In this document: positions 48,902-58,626 of the stretch, piece after piece
How the letters are laid out: each line of letters begins with the position of its first letter
Numbering within the stretch: position 1 is the stretch's first letter
Source of the DNA: Pseudomonas sp. SJZ074
Lineage (GTDB): Bacteria > Pseudomonadota > Gammaproteobacteria > Pseudomonadales > Pseudomonadaceae
Length of the DNA stretch: 64,000 nucleotides
Direction: 5' to 3'
NCBI RefSeq assembly: GCF_007828215.1
Contig: NZ_VIUE01000003.1
Coordinates: 186,001 to 250,000, forward strand
The notes under the pieces: model-generated
What the model saw: the letters and a program-made list of their open reading frames with translations, nothing else
Database searches by the model: none
Told to the model about the DNA's origin: nothing
Program-made: the position numbers and the translations under genes

Positions 48902-51547
48902 ATGCAAGACCTCGATCCCGTCGAAACCCAGGAATGGCTGGACGCCCTGGAATCGGTTCTCGACAAAGAAGGCGAAGACCGTGCTCATTATCTGATGACC
49001 CGTATGGGCGAACTCGCAACCCGCAGCGGTTCGCAACTGCCCTACGCCATCACCACGCCGTACCGCAACACGATCCCTGTTACCCACGAAGCACGCATGC
49101 CTGGCGACCTGTTCATGGAACGCCGCATTCGCTCGCTGGTACGCTGGAACGCGTTGGCCATGGTCATGCGCACCAACCTGAAAGATTCTGACCTGGGCGG
49201 TCACATCTCCAGTTTCGCTTCCAGCGCGACGCTGTATGACATCGGCTTCAACTACTTCTTCCAGGCCCCGACCGACGAACACGGCGGCGACCTGATCTAC
49301 TTCCAGGGTCACGCATCGCCAGGCGTCTACGCCCGTGCGTTCATGGAAGGTCGTATCTCCGAAGATCAGATGAACAATTTCCGCCAGGAAGTGGACGGCA
49401 ACGGCCTGTCTTCGTACCCGCACCCTTGGCTGATGCCTGACTTCTGGCAGTTCCCGACTGTTTCGATGGGCCTGGGCCCGATCCAGGCGATCTACCAGGC
49501 GCGCTTCATGAAGTACCTGGAAGCCCGCGGCTTCATCCAGCCGGGCAAGCAGAAAGTCTGGTGTTTCATGGGCGACGGCGAGTGCGACGAGCCGGAATCC
49601 CTGGGGGCGATCTCCCTGGCCGGCCGCGAGAAGCTGGACAACCTGATTTTCGTCATCAACTGCAACCTGCAGCGCCTCGACGGCCCGGTTCGCGGCAACG
49701 GCAAGATCATCCAGGAACTCGAAGGCGTGTTCCGTGGCGCCCAGTGGAACGTCAACAAAGTCATCTGGGGCCGTTTCTGGGACCCACTGCTGGCCAAGGA
49801 CGTCGACGGTATCCTGCAACGTCGCATGGACGAAGTCATCGACGGCGAATACCAGAACTACAAGGCCAAGGACGGCGCGTTCGTCCGCGAGCACTTCTTC
49901 AACACGCCTGAACTCAAGGCCATGGTTGCCGATCTGTCCGACGACGAGATCTGGAAACTCAACCGTGGCGGCCACGACCCGTACAAGGTCTACGCGGCGT
50001 ACCACCAGGCGGTCAACCACAAGGAACAACCGACCGTCATCCTGGCCAAGACCATCAAGGGTTATGGCACCGGTGCCGGCGAAGCGAAGAACACCGCGCA
50101 CAACACCAAGAAAGTCGATGTCGACAGCCTGAAGCTGTTCCGCGATCGCTTCGACATTCCGGTGAAAGACAGCGAGCTGGAAAACCTGCCGTTCTTCAAG
50201 CCCGAGGAAGGCAGTGCCGAGGCCCGTTACCTGGCCGAGCGCCGTGCCGCACTGGGCGGTTTCGTACCGCAGCGTCGCGCCAAGAGCTTCAGCGTTCCGA
50301 CCCCGCCACTGGAAACCCTCAAGGCGATCCTGGACGGCTCGGGCGACCGTGAAATCTCCACCACCATGGCTTTCGTGCGGATCCTCGCGCAATTGGTCAA
50401 GGACAAGGAAATCGGCCAGCGCATCGTCCCGATCATCCCGGACGAAGCCCGTACCTTCGGTATGGAAGGCATGTTCCGCCAACTGGGCATCTACTCGTCC
50501 GTGGGCCAGCTCTACGAGCCAGTCGATAAAGACCAGGTGATGTTCTACCGCGAAGACAAGAAAGGCCAGATCCTCGAAGAAGGCATCAACGAAGCGGGCG
50601 CCATGAGCTCCTTCATTGCCGCCGGTACTTCGTACTCCAGCCACAACCAGCCGATGCTGCCGTTCTACATCTTCTACTCGATGTTCGGCTTCCAGCGTAT
50701 CGGCGACCTGGCCTGGGCCGCTGGCGACAGCCGTACCCGTGGCTTCCTGATCGGCGGCACCGCCGGCCGGACCACGCTGAACGGCGAAGGCCTGCAGCAC
50801 GAAGACGGTCACAGCCACATGCTGGCCGGGACCATCCCGAACTGCCGCACCTACGATCCGACCTACGGCTACGAGCTGGCGGTGATCATCCAGGACGGCA
50901 TGAAGAAGATGACCGAAGAGCAACAGGACGTCTTCTACTACATCACCGTGATGAACGAGTCCTACCAGCAGCCAGCCATGCCGGCCGGTGTAGAGGCGGG
51001 CATTGTCAAGGGTATGTACCTGCTCGAGGAAGACACCCGCGAAGCCGCTCACCACGTCCAGCTGATGGGCTCCGGCACCATCCTGCGCGAAGTGCGTGAA
51101 GCGGCGAAGATCCTGCGTGAAGAGTTCAACATCGGCGCCGATGTCTGGAGCGTGACCAGCTTCAACGAACTGCGTCGCGACGGCCTGGCCGTAGAGCGCA
51201 GCAACCGTCTGCACCCTGGCCAGAAGCCGAAACTGAGCTATGTCGAAGAGTGCCTGAACGGCCGTAAAGGTCCGGTCATCGCCTCCACCGACTACATGAA
51301 GCTGTTTGCCGAGCAGATCCGCCAGTGGGTTCCATCCAAGGAATTCAAGGTGCTGGGCACTGACGGTTTCGGCCGTAGCGACAGCCGCAAGAAGCTGCGT
51401 CACTTCTTCGAAGTCGACCGTAAGTTCGTTGTGTTGGCAGCCCTGGAAGCCCTGGCTGACCGTGGCGATATCGAACCAAAAGTGGTGGCAGAGGCCATCG
51501 CCAAGTTCGGCATCGATCCGGAAAAACGCAACCCACTGGACTGCTGA
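48902..51547 (+). CDS. aceE: Pyruvate dehydrogenase E1 component (homodimeric type)
   Basis: AceE decarboxylates pyruvate with thiamine pyrophosphate and passes the acetyl group to the AceF lipoyl arms. The 881 residues match the gamma-proteobacterial E1 length. The TPP motif is GDGECDEPESLGAISLAGRE followed by NLIFVINCN; HGGDLIYFQGHASPGVYARA and GGTAGRTTLNGEGLQHEDGH are typical. GGAG lies 8 bp before the start. It is followed after 11 bp by aceF and preceded by two operator-like palindromes. Confidence 0.98.
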   Translation: MQDLDPVETQEWLDALESVLDKEGEDRAHYLMTRMGELATRSGSQLPYAITTPYRNTIPVTHEARMPGDLFMERRIRSLVRWNALAMVMRTNLKDSDLGGHISSFASSATLYDIGFNYFFQAPTDEHGGDLIYFQGHASPGVYARAFMEGRISEDQMNNFRQEVDGNGLSSYPHPWLMPDFWQFPTVSMGLGPIQAIYQARFMKYLEARGFIQPGKQKVWCFMGDGECDEPESLGAISLAGREKLDNLIFVINCNLQRLDGPVRGNGKIIQELEGVFRGAQWNVNKVIWGRFWDPLLAKDVDGILQRRMDEVIDGEYQNYKAKDGAFVREHFFNTPELKAMVADLSDDEIWKLNRGGHDPYKVYAAYHQAVNHKEQPTVILAKTIKGYGTGAGEAKNTAHNTKKVDVDSLKLFRDRFDIPVKDSELENLPFFKPEEGSAEARYLAERRAALGGFVPQRRAKSFSVPTPPLETLKAILDGSGDREISTTMAFVRILAQLVKDKEIGQRIVPIIPDEARTFGMEGMFRQLGIYSSVGQLYEPVDKDQVMFYREDKKGQILEEGINEAGAMSSFIAAGTSYSSHNQPMLPFYIFYSMFGFQRIGDLAWAAGDSRTRGFLIGGTAGRTTLNGEGLQHEDGHSHMLAGTIPNCRTYDPTYGYELAVIIQDGMKKMTEEQQDVFYYITVMNESYQQPAMPAGVEAGIVKGMYLLEEDTREAAHHVQLMGSGTILREVREAAKILREEFNIGADVWSVTSFNELRRDGLAVERSNRLHPGQKPKLSYVEECLNGRKGPVIASTDYMKLFAEQIRQWVPSKEFKVLGTDGFGRSDSRKKLRHFFEVDRKFVVLAALEALADRGDIEPKVVAEAIAKFGIDPEKRNPLDC

Positions 51548-51558
51548 GGAGAATTTCC

Positions 51559-53193
51559 GTGAGCGAACTCATTCGCGTACCTGACATCGGCAGCGGTGAA
51601 GGTGAAGTAATTGAACTGTTTGTGAAGGTCGGCGACCGTATCGAAGCCGACCAGAGCATCCTGACGCTTGAGTCGGACAAGGCCAGCATGGAAGTGCCTG
51701 CGCCGAAGGCCGGCGTCATCAAGAGCCTGAAAGTGAAGCTGGGCGATCGCCTGAAAGAAGGCGACGAATTGCTGGAGCTGGAAGTCGAAGGCGCCGCTGC
51801 GGCGCCTGAAGCAGCGACTCCTGCGGCTGCCCCGGCGCCGGCTGAAAAGCCTGCTGCCGCCCCGGCTGCCGAAGCCGCTCCGGCTCCGGCCGCTGCGCCT
51901 GCCGCCGCCACCGTCCAGGACATCCATGTCCCGGACATCGGTTCGTCAGGCAAGGCCAAGATCATCGAAGTGCTGGTCAAGGCCGGCGACACCGTCGAAG
52001 CCGACCAGTCGCTGATCACCCTGGAATCCGACAAGGCCAGCATGGAAATCCCGTCGCCGGCCGCCGGCGTGGTGGAAAGCGTCGAGATCAAGCTGGAAGA
52101 CGAGGTCGGCACCGGTGACCTGATCCTGAAGCTGAAAGTGGCTGGCGCCGCCGCGCCTGCCGCGCCAGCTCCTGCTGCTGCACCAGCCAAGGCTGAAGCC
52201 GCGCCGGCTCCGGCTGCCGCGCCTGCCGCCAAGGCCGAGACCGCTCCAGCCCCTGCCGCCGCACCGGCACCAAGCGGTGCCAAGGTCCACGCCGGCCCTG
52301 CGGTACGTCAGCTGGCCCGCGAGTTCGGCGTCGAGCTGTCCGCCGTCAGCCCGAGTGGCCCACACGGTCGCGTGCTGAAGGAAGATGTGCAGGCCTACGT
52401 CAAGGCCATGATGCAGAAGGCCAAGAACGCACCGGCCGAAGGCGCTACCGGCGGCGCGGGCATCCCGCCGATCCCGGCGGTGGACTTCAGCCGTTTCGGC
52501 GAAACCGAAGAAGTGGCCATGACTCGCCTGATGCAGATCGGCGCGTCGAGCCTGCACCGCAGCTGGCTGAACATTCCGCACGTAACGCAGTTCGACCAGG
52601 CCGACATCACCGAGCTGGAAGCCTTCCGCGTCGCGCAGAAAGCCGTAGCCGAGAAGGCCGGCGTGAAGCTGACCGTGCTGCCGTTGCTGCTCAAGGCCTG
52701 TGCGCACCTGCTCAAGGAGTTGCCGGACTTCAACAGCTCCCTGGCGCCAAGCGGCAAGGCGGTGATCCGCAAGAAATACGTGCACATCGGCTTTGCCGTC
52801 GACACCCCGGAAGGCCTGCTGGTACCGGTCATCCGCAATGTCGACCAGAAGAGCCTGCTGCAACTGGCTGGCGAAGCCGCTGCCCTGGCCGAAAAAGCCC
52901 GGAACAAGAAGCTCACCGCCGACGACATGCAGGGTGCCTGCTTCACCATCTCCAGCCTTGGCCACATTGGTGGCACCGGCTTCACGCCGATCGTCAACGC
53001 GCCGGAAGTGGCGATCCTGGGTGTTTCCAAGGCCACCATCCAGCCGGTCTGGGACGGTAAAGCCTTCCAGCCCAAGCTGATGCTGCCGCTGTCGCTGTCC
53101 TACGATCACCGCGTGATCAACGGTGCCGCCGCAGCACGCTTCACCAAGCGTCTGAGTGACTTGCTGGGCGACATTCGCACCATCCTGCTGTAA
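51559..53193 (+). CDS. aceF: Dihydrolipoyllysine acetyltransferase (PDH E2)
   Basis: E2 core of pyruvate dehydrogenase. The 544 residues hold two lipoyl domains with lipoylation lysines K41 and K159 (both in ESDKASME), each followed by a long Ala/Pro-rich linker, then a peripheral-subunit-binding domain (GPAVRQLAREFGVELSAV) and the catalytic domain ending in SLSYDHRVINGAAAARF, with the active-site His. It starts at GTG with AGGAG 7 bp upstream, 11 bp after aceE. E. coli has three lipoyl domains; two is usual in Pseudomonas as far as I recall. Confidence 0.98.
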   Translation: MSELIRVPDIGSGEGEVIELFVKVGDRIEADQSILTLESDKASMEVPAPKAGVIKSLKVKLGDRLKEGDELLELEVEGAAAAPEAATPAAAPAPAEKPAAAPAAEAAPAPAAAPAAATVQDIHVPDIGSSGKAKIIEVLVKAGDTVEADQSLITLESDKASMEIPSPAAGVVESVEIKLEDEVGTGDLILKLKVAGAAAPAAPAPAAAPAKAEAAPAPAAAPAAKAETAPAPAAAPAPSGAKVHAGPAVRQLAREFGVELSAVSPSGPHGRVLKEDVQAYVKAMMQKAKNAPAEGATGGAGIPPIPAVDFSRFGETEEVAMTRLMQIGASSLHRSWLNIPHVTQFDQADITELEAFRVAQKAVAEKAGVKLTVLPLLLKACAHLLKELPDFNSSLAPSGKAVIRKKYVHIGFAVDTPEGLLVPVIRNVDQKSLLQLAGEAAALAEKARNKKLTADDMQGACFTISSLGHIGGTGFTPIVNAPEVAILGVSKATIQPVWDGKAFQPKLMLPLSLSYDHRVINGAAAARFTKRLSDLLGDIRTILL

Positions 53194-53200
53194 ACCGGAT

Positions 53201-53220
53201 GGCCCTCCTTACGGAGGGCC
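53201..53220 (+). terminator. Hairpin after aceF
   Basis: GGCCCTCC and GGAGGGCC pair perfectly over 8 bp with loop TTAC, 7 bp past the aceF stop codon. No T-run follows directly, so it may act with the hairpin at 53260-53285, or protect the mRNA 3' end. Confidence 0.6.
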
Positions 53221-53259
53221 GACCGAACCGCTGTTTTCCGAGCCACGCTCGTACCTCAA

Positions 53260-53285
53260 CCCCGCCAATGGCGGGGCTTTTTTTT
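53260..53285 (+). terminator. Rho-independent terminator of aceEF
   Basis: CCCCGCC and GGCGGGG pair with loop AAT and are followed by C and eight T residues. This is a textbook intrinsic terminator ending the aceEF transcript. Confidence 0.93.
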
Positions 53286-53441
53286 GCCTGCCATCCGACA
53301 ACCCCTCGCCACAGGATTGAAGTCCTACGCCCAGCGAAGTCGTTTCCCACAATCTCCGTCCCCTCCCCTCTGAATCTTCATCGCGCCTCGGGCCTTAGCA
53401 TGGCTCTGGGGCAACAGCTCCAGGCTTCGCTGAATTTTCGA

Positions 53442-54833
53442 ATGGACTCGAACATGTTCAAACCTACCGTCGGCCCGATTGTCGGCCACACCACGACTGA
53501 TCACGCACGTATTTTCCTGCGCGGAGACAAAGACCCCAGGCTTGCGGTATTCGCCGGACTTCGCTACAGGCGCCAGGGAGATACGCGATGGACGAATGAG
53601 CATCTCATCCAGTTGCATGCCCATCGCGACATGACCGATGTGATCATTTTAAGAAACCTGCAAGCCGGCACCGTCTATGAATACCAGGCCGGCTGGTTCA
53701 CCGCGCCTCACACAACCACCCCGGAACCGTTGCAGCAATGGCCCGCGGACATCCATCGGTTGCGCACCCCGTCGGCGGAAACCGGCACTTCACACGCTTA
53801 TATCGTGGGTTCTTGCCGATATCTGCGAATCACCGCCGGCGTCCCTACAGCCCCCGAACTCGGCGACCGCACGTTCGCCGGCATCCAGCGCATCGTCGAC
53901 CAGGCCAATCCGCCAATCAGCGGTCTATTGATGGCGGGGGACCAGGTTTATCTCGACGACTTGAACATTGTGGCCCCGGACCGAACCTACAAAGACATCC
54001 TGTTCAAGTACCGCACGGTCTTTTCCCAGCCCCACATCAGCAGGTTGATGTCCTCCGTACCGACCTACATGATCCTCGACGACCATGAGATCGAAGACAA
54101 CTGGCCGGCCAACAGACAAGTCGATGACGACATCCTCTACGCCAACGCCATGAGCGCTTACGAACTCTATCAAGCCAGTCATAGTCCGGCCCGCGAACTC
54201 TCAAGCGACGGCGTATTGAACAGGTCGCTGCCGCATTACTGGTATCAGCTCGCTCACGGCGACATCGAATGGTTCGTCACTGACAGCCGGACACGACGCA
54301 ACGTGTCGGTGGCCGACCGGCGCATCCTGGATATCGAGCAGGAGCGGTCGCTGCTCGAATGGCTGGTGAACAGCACCGCCCGGGTCAAATTCATCGTCAC
54401 CAGCGTCATGTTCTACCCCGACCGCGCATTCGATGATGGCGACGCCTGGCAGGCCTTCCCGCAACAGCGCCTGCGACTGCTGGAGTGCATTCGTCGCCAT
54501 GGGGTAAAGAACGTGATCTTCGTATCCGGTGACGTTCATGGCTCCATGACCAGCCGACTCTGTCACAGCCAGGACTCCGACTTCCAGGTGCATGCCATCG
54601 TTGCCTCGCCGTTTTGCAACAGCGCACTGCTGCCTTATGCCAGCGCGTCGGATTTTATTTTCAAGCCACCCATGGCCCGGACCGAAAACGGTGACTATTA
54701 CTATGAGCTGACCAGCACAGTGATCAGCCAGGACAACTTCGCACACCTGCATGTCGCGAGCCAGAGCCTTCACGTGACCTTTCACGACCGCGACGGGTAT
54801 CCTCTGCAGGTGGTTGATATCCCGTTGCGCTGA
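53442..54833 (+). CDS. PhoD-like phosphatase family protein
   Basis: A metallophosphatase of the PhoD/alkaline-phosphatase-D superfamily. Motifs in order are GDQVYLDDL near residue 167, LDDHEIEDNWPANRQ near 208 and VSGDVHGSMTSR near 361, which supply metal ligands. Of several in-frame ATGs, 53442 (MDSNMFKPTVGPIVG) gives 463 residues; none has a convincing ribosome binding site, and 53454 is equally possible. Neither start yields a signal peptide, unlike classical secreted PhoD, so a cytoplasmic phosphodiesterase is likely. It stands alone, after the aceEF terminator. Confidence 0.8.
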   Translation: MDSNMFKPTVGPIVGHTTTDHARIFLRGDKDPRLAVFAGLRYRRQGDTRWTNEHLIQLHAHRDMTDVIILRNLQAGTVYEYQAGWFTAPHTTTPEPLQQWPADIHRLRTPSAETGTSHAYIVGSCRYLRITAGVPTAPELGDRTFAGIQRIVDQANPPISGLLMAGDQVYLDDLNIVAPDRTYKDILFKYRTVFSQPHISRLMSSVPTYMILDDHEIEDNWPANRQVDDDILYANAMSAYELYQASHSPARELSSDGVLNRSLPHYWYQLAHGDIEWFVTDSRTRRNVSVADRRILDIEQERSLLEWLVNSTARVKFIVTSVMFYPDRAFDDGDAWQAFPQQRLRLLECIRRHGVKNVIFVSGDVHGSMTSRLCHSQDSDFQVHAIVASPFCNSALLPYASASDFIFKPPMARTENGDYYYELTSTVISQDNFAHLHVASQSLHVTFHDRDGYPLQVVDIPLR

Positions 54834-55026
54834 CGAACGGTAGCCTCCGCCAAGCCCTCTAATCGGCTGGCGACTGGAGAAATCCGCTTGTCGGTCGATA
54901 ACGTTTATAGCACTTAGCCTTCATCTCTCTTGTCAGCCAGTGTCGCAATGATGCAACCTTGCGGCAATCCTTGATAACGAGGGGCGTCAGCCCGGCGCGA
55001 TCAGCATTCTCGAAGCGAGTTTCCCC

Positions 55027-57720
55027 ATGAAAAGCCAACCCGATGCCGCCAGCCGTATGGCGGCCGAGGTAGTGACGCAATTACCGGTGCCCTCGCGGCT
55101 CGGTATGCTGCGTTTCGAGCGGCTGAATGAAGCGAGCTGGGCTCTGCTGTTCCTCGACCCCAATTGCGAACGCTACTTCGGTCTGCCGGCGGTGGAGCTT
55201 TGCTCGTTGGTCAGTTCACCCTATGCCAGCCTGATGGAGCCTGAGGCGCGCTACCAGTTGCATGACGCCATCCAAGAGCAACTGGCCCAGGCCCCGCATT
55301 ACCTGATCCGCTATACGCTTCACACCGCCAAGGGCCCCATGAACCTGCTGGAAATGGGTGAAGCGTACAAACAGCACAACCGCCACTTGCTGCGCGGCTA
55401 CCTGCTGGCGGTGGACAACCTGCTGCAAAACGAGCCATCGATGCCGGCCCTGGATCTGGAAACCCAGAACTCGCGCCTGCAAATCGCTCTGGAGCTGAAC
55501 CAGCGCGCCCAGCAGGAGCAGCTTCAGCATCTGGACCGCGTGCGCGCCCAGCAAGACCTCATCCTGCTGCTGACCCGCCAGCGCTACAGCGCCAATAATT
55601 CCTTGCTGGAAGCTGCCGAACTGATCACCCGTAGCGCCTGCGATATCTACCAGATCGATTGCGCCAGCATCTGGAATCTGGAGGACGGCAAGCTGGTGCC
55701 GATCTCCGCCTATAACCGCGCTTCCCAGGAATACTTCCGGCCGGACGTGATCGACGCCAATGAGTATCCCGACTACATGGAAGCGCTGCAGACCTGCCGC
55801 GCCATCGACGCCCATAACGCGATACGCGACCCACGTACCCGGGAAATGGCTGAAAGCCTGCGCGCCCGCAACGTCAACGCCATGCTCGATGCCAGCGTGC
55901 GGATCGACGGCCAGGTAGTGGGCGTGTTATGCCTGGAGCAGGTAGGCGCTACCCGTGCCTGGCAGTCGGACGAGATCGCCTTTGCCGGCGAACTGGCGGA
56001 CCAGTTCGCCCAGGTCATCAACAACCACAATCGACGCATCGCCACCAGCGCCCTGCACTTGTTCCAGCGTGCCGTGGAGCAGAGCGCCAATGCGTTCCTG
56101 CTGGTCAACTGCGACGGTGTGGTGGAATACGTCAACCCGAGCTTCACCGCCATCACCCAATACACTACCGAGGAAGTCCACGGCCAGCGCCTCTCCGAAT
56201 TACCGGCCCTGGAAAACCTCAGTGAGCTGCTGTTCGACGCGCCCTCGGCCCTGGCCCAGAGCAATAGCTGGCAAGGCGAGTTCAAGAGTCGGCGTAAGAA
56301 CCTGGAACCCTACTGGGGCCAACTGTCGATCTCCAAGGTCTATGGCGACAACCGCGAGCTGACCCACTACATCGGTATCTACGAAGACGTCACCCAGACC
56401 AAGCTGGCCCAGCAGCGTATCGAACGCCTGGCCTACACCGACAACCTGACCAACCTGGGCAACCGCCCGGCGTTCATTCGCAACCTCGATGAACGCTTCG
56501 CCCGGGACAGCGACTCGCCCATCAGCCTGCTGCTGGTGGACATCGACAACTTCAAACGCATCAACGACAGCCTCGGCCACCAGACCGGCGACAAACTGCT
56601 GATCAGCCTGGCCCGGCGCCTGCGCAACAGCCTGAGCCCCAGCGGCAGTCTGGCGCGTTTCGCCAGTAACGAATTCGCCGTGCTGTTGGATGACACCGAC
56701 CTGGAAGCCGGGCAACAGGTCGCCAGCCAGTTGCTGATGACGCTCGACAAACCGATGTTCGTCGATAACCAACTGATCAGCGTGACCGGCTCGGTGGGCC
56801 TGGCCTGTGCCCCGCTGCATGGCCGCGATCCCCAGACCCTGATGCGCAACGCCGGGCTCGCCCTGCACAAGGCCAAGGCCAACGGCAAGCATCAGGTCCA
56901 GGTCTTCACCGAAGCACTGAACGCTGAGGCCAGCTACAAGCTGTTCGTGGAAAACAACCTGCGCCGCGCTCTGACCCAGAACGAGCTCGACGTGTTCTAC
57001 CAGCCCAAGCTGTGCCTGCGCAGCGGTCGCCTGCTGGGCATGGAAGCGCTGCTGCGCTGGAACCATCCGGAGAAAGGCATGATCCGGCCGGACCAGTTCA
57101 TCAGCGTGGCCGAGGAAACCGGCCTGATCATCCCCATCGGCAAGTGGATCGCCCGCCAGGCCTGCCGCATGAGCAAGCAGTTGACCGCCGCCGGCCTGGG
57201 CAACCTGCAAGTGGCGATCAATCTGTCGCCCAAGCAGTTCTCCGACCCGGACCTGGTGGCCTCGATCGCCAGCATCCTCAAGGAAGAACAACTGCCCTCA
57301 CGGCTGCTGGAACTGGAGCTGACCGAAGGCCTGCTGCTGGAAGCCACCGAAGACACCCACTTGCAGCTCGACCAGCTCAAGCGCCTGGGTCTGACCCTGG
57401 CCATGGACGACTTCGGCACCGGCTATTCATCCCTGAGCTACCTGAAGAAATTCCCGATCGACATCATCAAGATCGATCGCAGCTTCATCCATGAGATCCC
57501 GGACAACCAGGACGACATGGAAATCACCTCCGCGGTGATCGCCATGGCCCACAACCTGAAACTCAAGGTAGTGGCCGAGGGGGTCGAGACCGCCCAGCAA
57601 CTGGCGTTCCTGCGCCGCCATCGCTGCGATGTCGGCCAGGGCTACCTGTTCGACCGGCCCATTCCCGGCTCGGAGCTCATCGAGAAGCTCAAGCGCTACC
57701 CGCGCGGTCCGCTCGTGTAG
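55027..57720 (+). CDS. dipA: Cyclic di-GMP phosphodiesterase DipA (GAF-PAS-GGDEF-EAL)
   Basis: An 897-residue signalling protein. A GAF-like domain (about 190-335) and a PAS domain (about 345-460, LLVNCDGVVEYVNPSFTAIT) precede a GGDEF domain whose signature is degenerate (ASNEF at 546-550), so cyclase activity is unlikely. The EAL domain is intact (MEALLRW with EAL at 673-675, later DDFGTGYSSLSYLKKFPIDI), consistent with c-di-GMP hydrolysis. P. aeruginosa DipA, which promotes biofilm dispersal, has the same layout and lies between aceF and msrA. The PhoD-like gene upstream is an extra here. Confidence 0.93.
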   Translation: MKSQPDAASRMAAEVVTQLPVPSRLGMLRFERLNEASWALLFLDPNCERYFGLPAVELCSLVSSPYASLMEPEARYQLHDAIQEQLAQAPHYLIRYTLHTAKGPMNLLEMGEAYKQHNRHLLRGYLLAVDNLLQNEPSMPALDLETQNSRLQIALELNQRAQQEQLQHLDRVRAQQDLILLLTRQRYSANNSLLEAAELITRSACDIYQIDCASIWNLEDGKLVPISAYNRASQEYFRPDVIDANEYPDYMEALQTCRAIDAHNAIRDPRTREMAESLRARNVNAMLDASVRIDGQVVGVLCLEQVGATRAWQSDEIAFAGELADQFAQVINNHNRRIATSALHLFQRAVEQSANAFLLVNCDGVVEYVNPSFTAITQYTTEEVHGQRLSELPALENLSELLFDAPSALAQSNSWQGEFKSRRKNLEPYWGQLSISKVYGDNRELTHYIGIYEDVTQTKLAQQRIERLAYTDNLTNLGNRPAFIRNLDERFARDSDSPISLLLVDIDNFKRINDSLGHQTGDKLLISLARRLRNSLSPSGSLARFASNEFAVLLDDTDLEAGQQVASQLLMTLDKPMFVDNQLISVTGSVGLACAPLHGRDPQTLMRNAGLALHKAKANGKHQVQVFTEALNAEASYKLFVENNLRRALTQNELDVFYQPKLCLRSGRLLGMEALLRWNHPEKGMIRPDQFISVAEETGLIIPIGKWIARQACRMSKQLTAAGLGNLQVAINLSPKQFSDPDLVASIASILKEEQLPSRLLELELTEGLLLEATEDTHLQLDQLKRLGLTLAMDDFGTGYSSLSYLKKFPIDIIKIDRSFIHEIPDNQDDMEITSAVIAMAHNLKLKVVAEGVETAQQLAFLRRHRCDVGQGYLFDRPIPGSELIEKLKRYPRGPLV

Positions 57721-57810
57721 CTCAAGCTTCAAGCTTCAAGCTTCAAGCTTCAAGCAAACGATGGCACACTCTCACCACCTGTAGCTTGCAGCTTGCGACT
57801 TGCAGCTGCC
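57721..57810. repeat. Heptamer repeat array, second locus
   Basis: About five CAAGCTT units (57722-57754), a 30-base spacer, then TAGCTTGCAGCTTGCG-type units (57782-57810). Arm types are those of 16902-17000 but in the opposite order, so this is the same repeat family inverted. It begins right after the dipA stop and lies upstream of msrA. Confidence 0.88.
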
Positions 57811-57828
57811 TCCCCAAGAGGACTGATG

Positions 57829-58476
57829 ATGGTCTTGCGCTCGGAAATTCTGGTGAACAAAAACGTGCTCCCTACTCAAGAACAAGCTTTGCCTGGCCGT
57901 GAAACCCCAATGACCGTGCCGGAAAAGCACTTCGTCCTCGACGCGCCGCTGCTGGGCCCGTTCGCCATGGACGTGGATTTTGCGATCTTCGGCCTGGGCT
58001 GCTTCTGGGGCGCCGAGCGCAGATTCTGGCAGCGCGAAGGCGTGGTCAGTACCGCCGTGGGCTACGCGGGCGGCTTCACGCCGAATCCGACCTATGAAGA
58101 GGTCTGCTCGGGCCTGACCGGCCACAGTGAAGTGGTGCTGGTGGTCTACGAACCGGCAAAGGTCAGTTATGAAGCACTGCTGAAGATGTTCTGGGAATTG
58201 CACAACCCGACCCAGGGAATGCGCCAGGGCAACGACATCGGCACTCAATATCGCTCGGTGATCTATGCCACCAACCCTGATCAACTGGCTGCCGCCAAGC
58301 ACAGCAAGGACATCTTCCAGGCGGAGTTGACCAAGGCCGGCAAAGGCACCATCACCACCGAAATCGAAGAAGCCCCAACGTTCTACTTCGCCGAGGCATA
58401 TCACCAGCAATACCTGGCGAAAAACCCTGAAGGGTATTGCGGAATCGGCGGCACGGGCGTGACTTGCCCGATCTGA
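57829..58476 (+). CDS. msrA: Peptide-methionine (S)-S-oxide reductase
   Basis: MsrA repairs oxidised methionine. The 215-residue protein has the catalytic Cys58 in [28 protein letters not shown], and the recycling cysteines near the C-terminus in [21 protein letters not shown] lies before two successive ATGs (57826 and 57829); the second gives [20 protein letters not shown], matching the usual Pseudomonas N-terminus and length. Confidence 0.96.
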   Translation: MVLRSEILVNKNVLPTQEQALPGRETPMTVPEKHFVLDAPLLGPFAMDVDFAIFGLGCFWGAERRFWQREGVVSTAVGYAGGFTPNPTYEEVCSGLTGHSEVVLVVYEPAKVSYEALLKMFWELHNPTQGMRQGNDIGTQYRSVIYATNPDQLAAAKHSKDIFQAELTKAGKGTITTEIEEAPTFYFAEAYHQQYLAKNPEGYCGIGGTGVTCPI

Positions 58477-58494
58477 TTTACAGATTCTAAAAGC

Positions 58495-58587
58495 TTCGCG
58501 AGCAAGCCCGCTCCCACATGGGTTTTATGTCTGATCGTATTCTCGTGATCAACACCAACCTATTGTGGGGGCGGGCTTGCTCGCCAA
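58495..58587. repeat. REPIN between msrA and rlmJ
   Basis: REP arms 58495-58517 and 58565-58587 are near-exact reverse complements (two mismatches) and span 93 bp, as in the element at 10182-10274. It separates two convergent genes. Confidence 0.9.
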
Positions 58588-58626
58588 TGCGCCCATCCAG
58601 ACACTTTCAATGCATCCGATCGCCGA

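Noticed and set aside
48743..51403. 886-residue open frame antisense to aceE
   Set aside because: High-GC codon bias leaves the opposite frame open; the aceE product is unmistakable. The same applies to long frames opposite parE (1556-2752), thiC (10373-12187), wapO (35431-37131) and vgrG (60228-62345).
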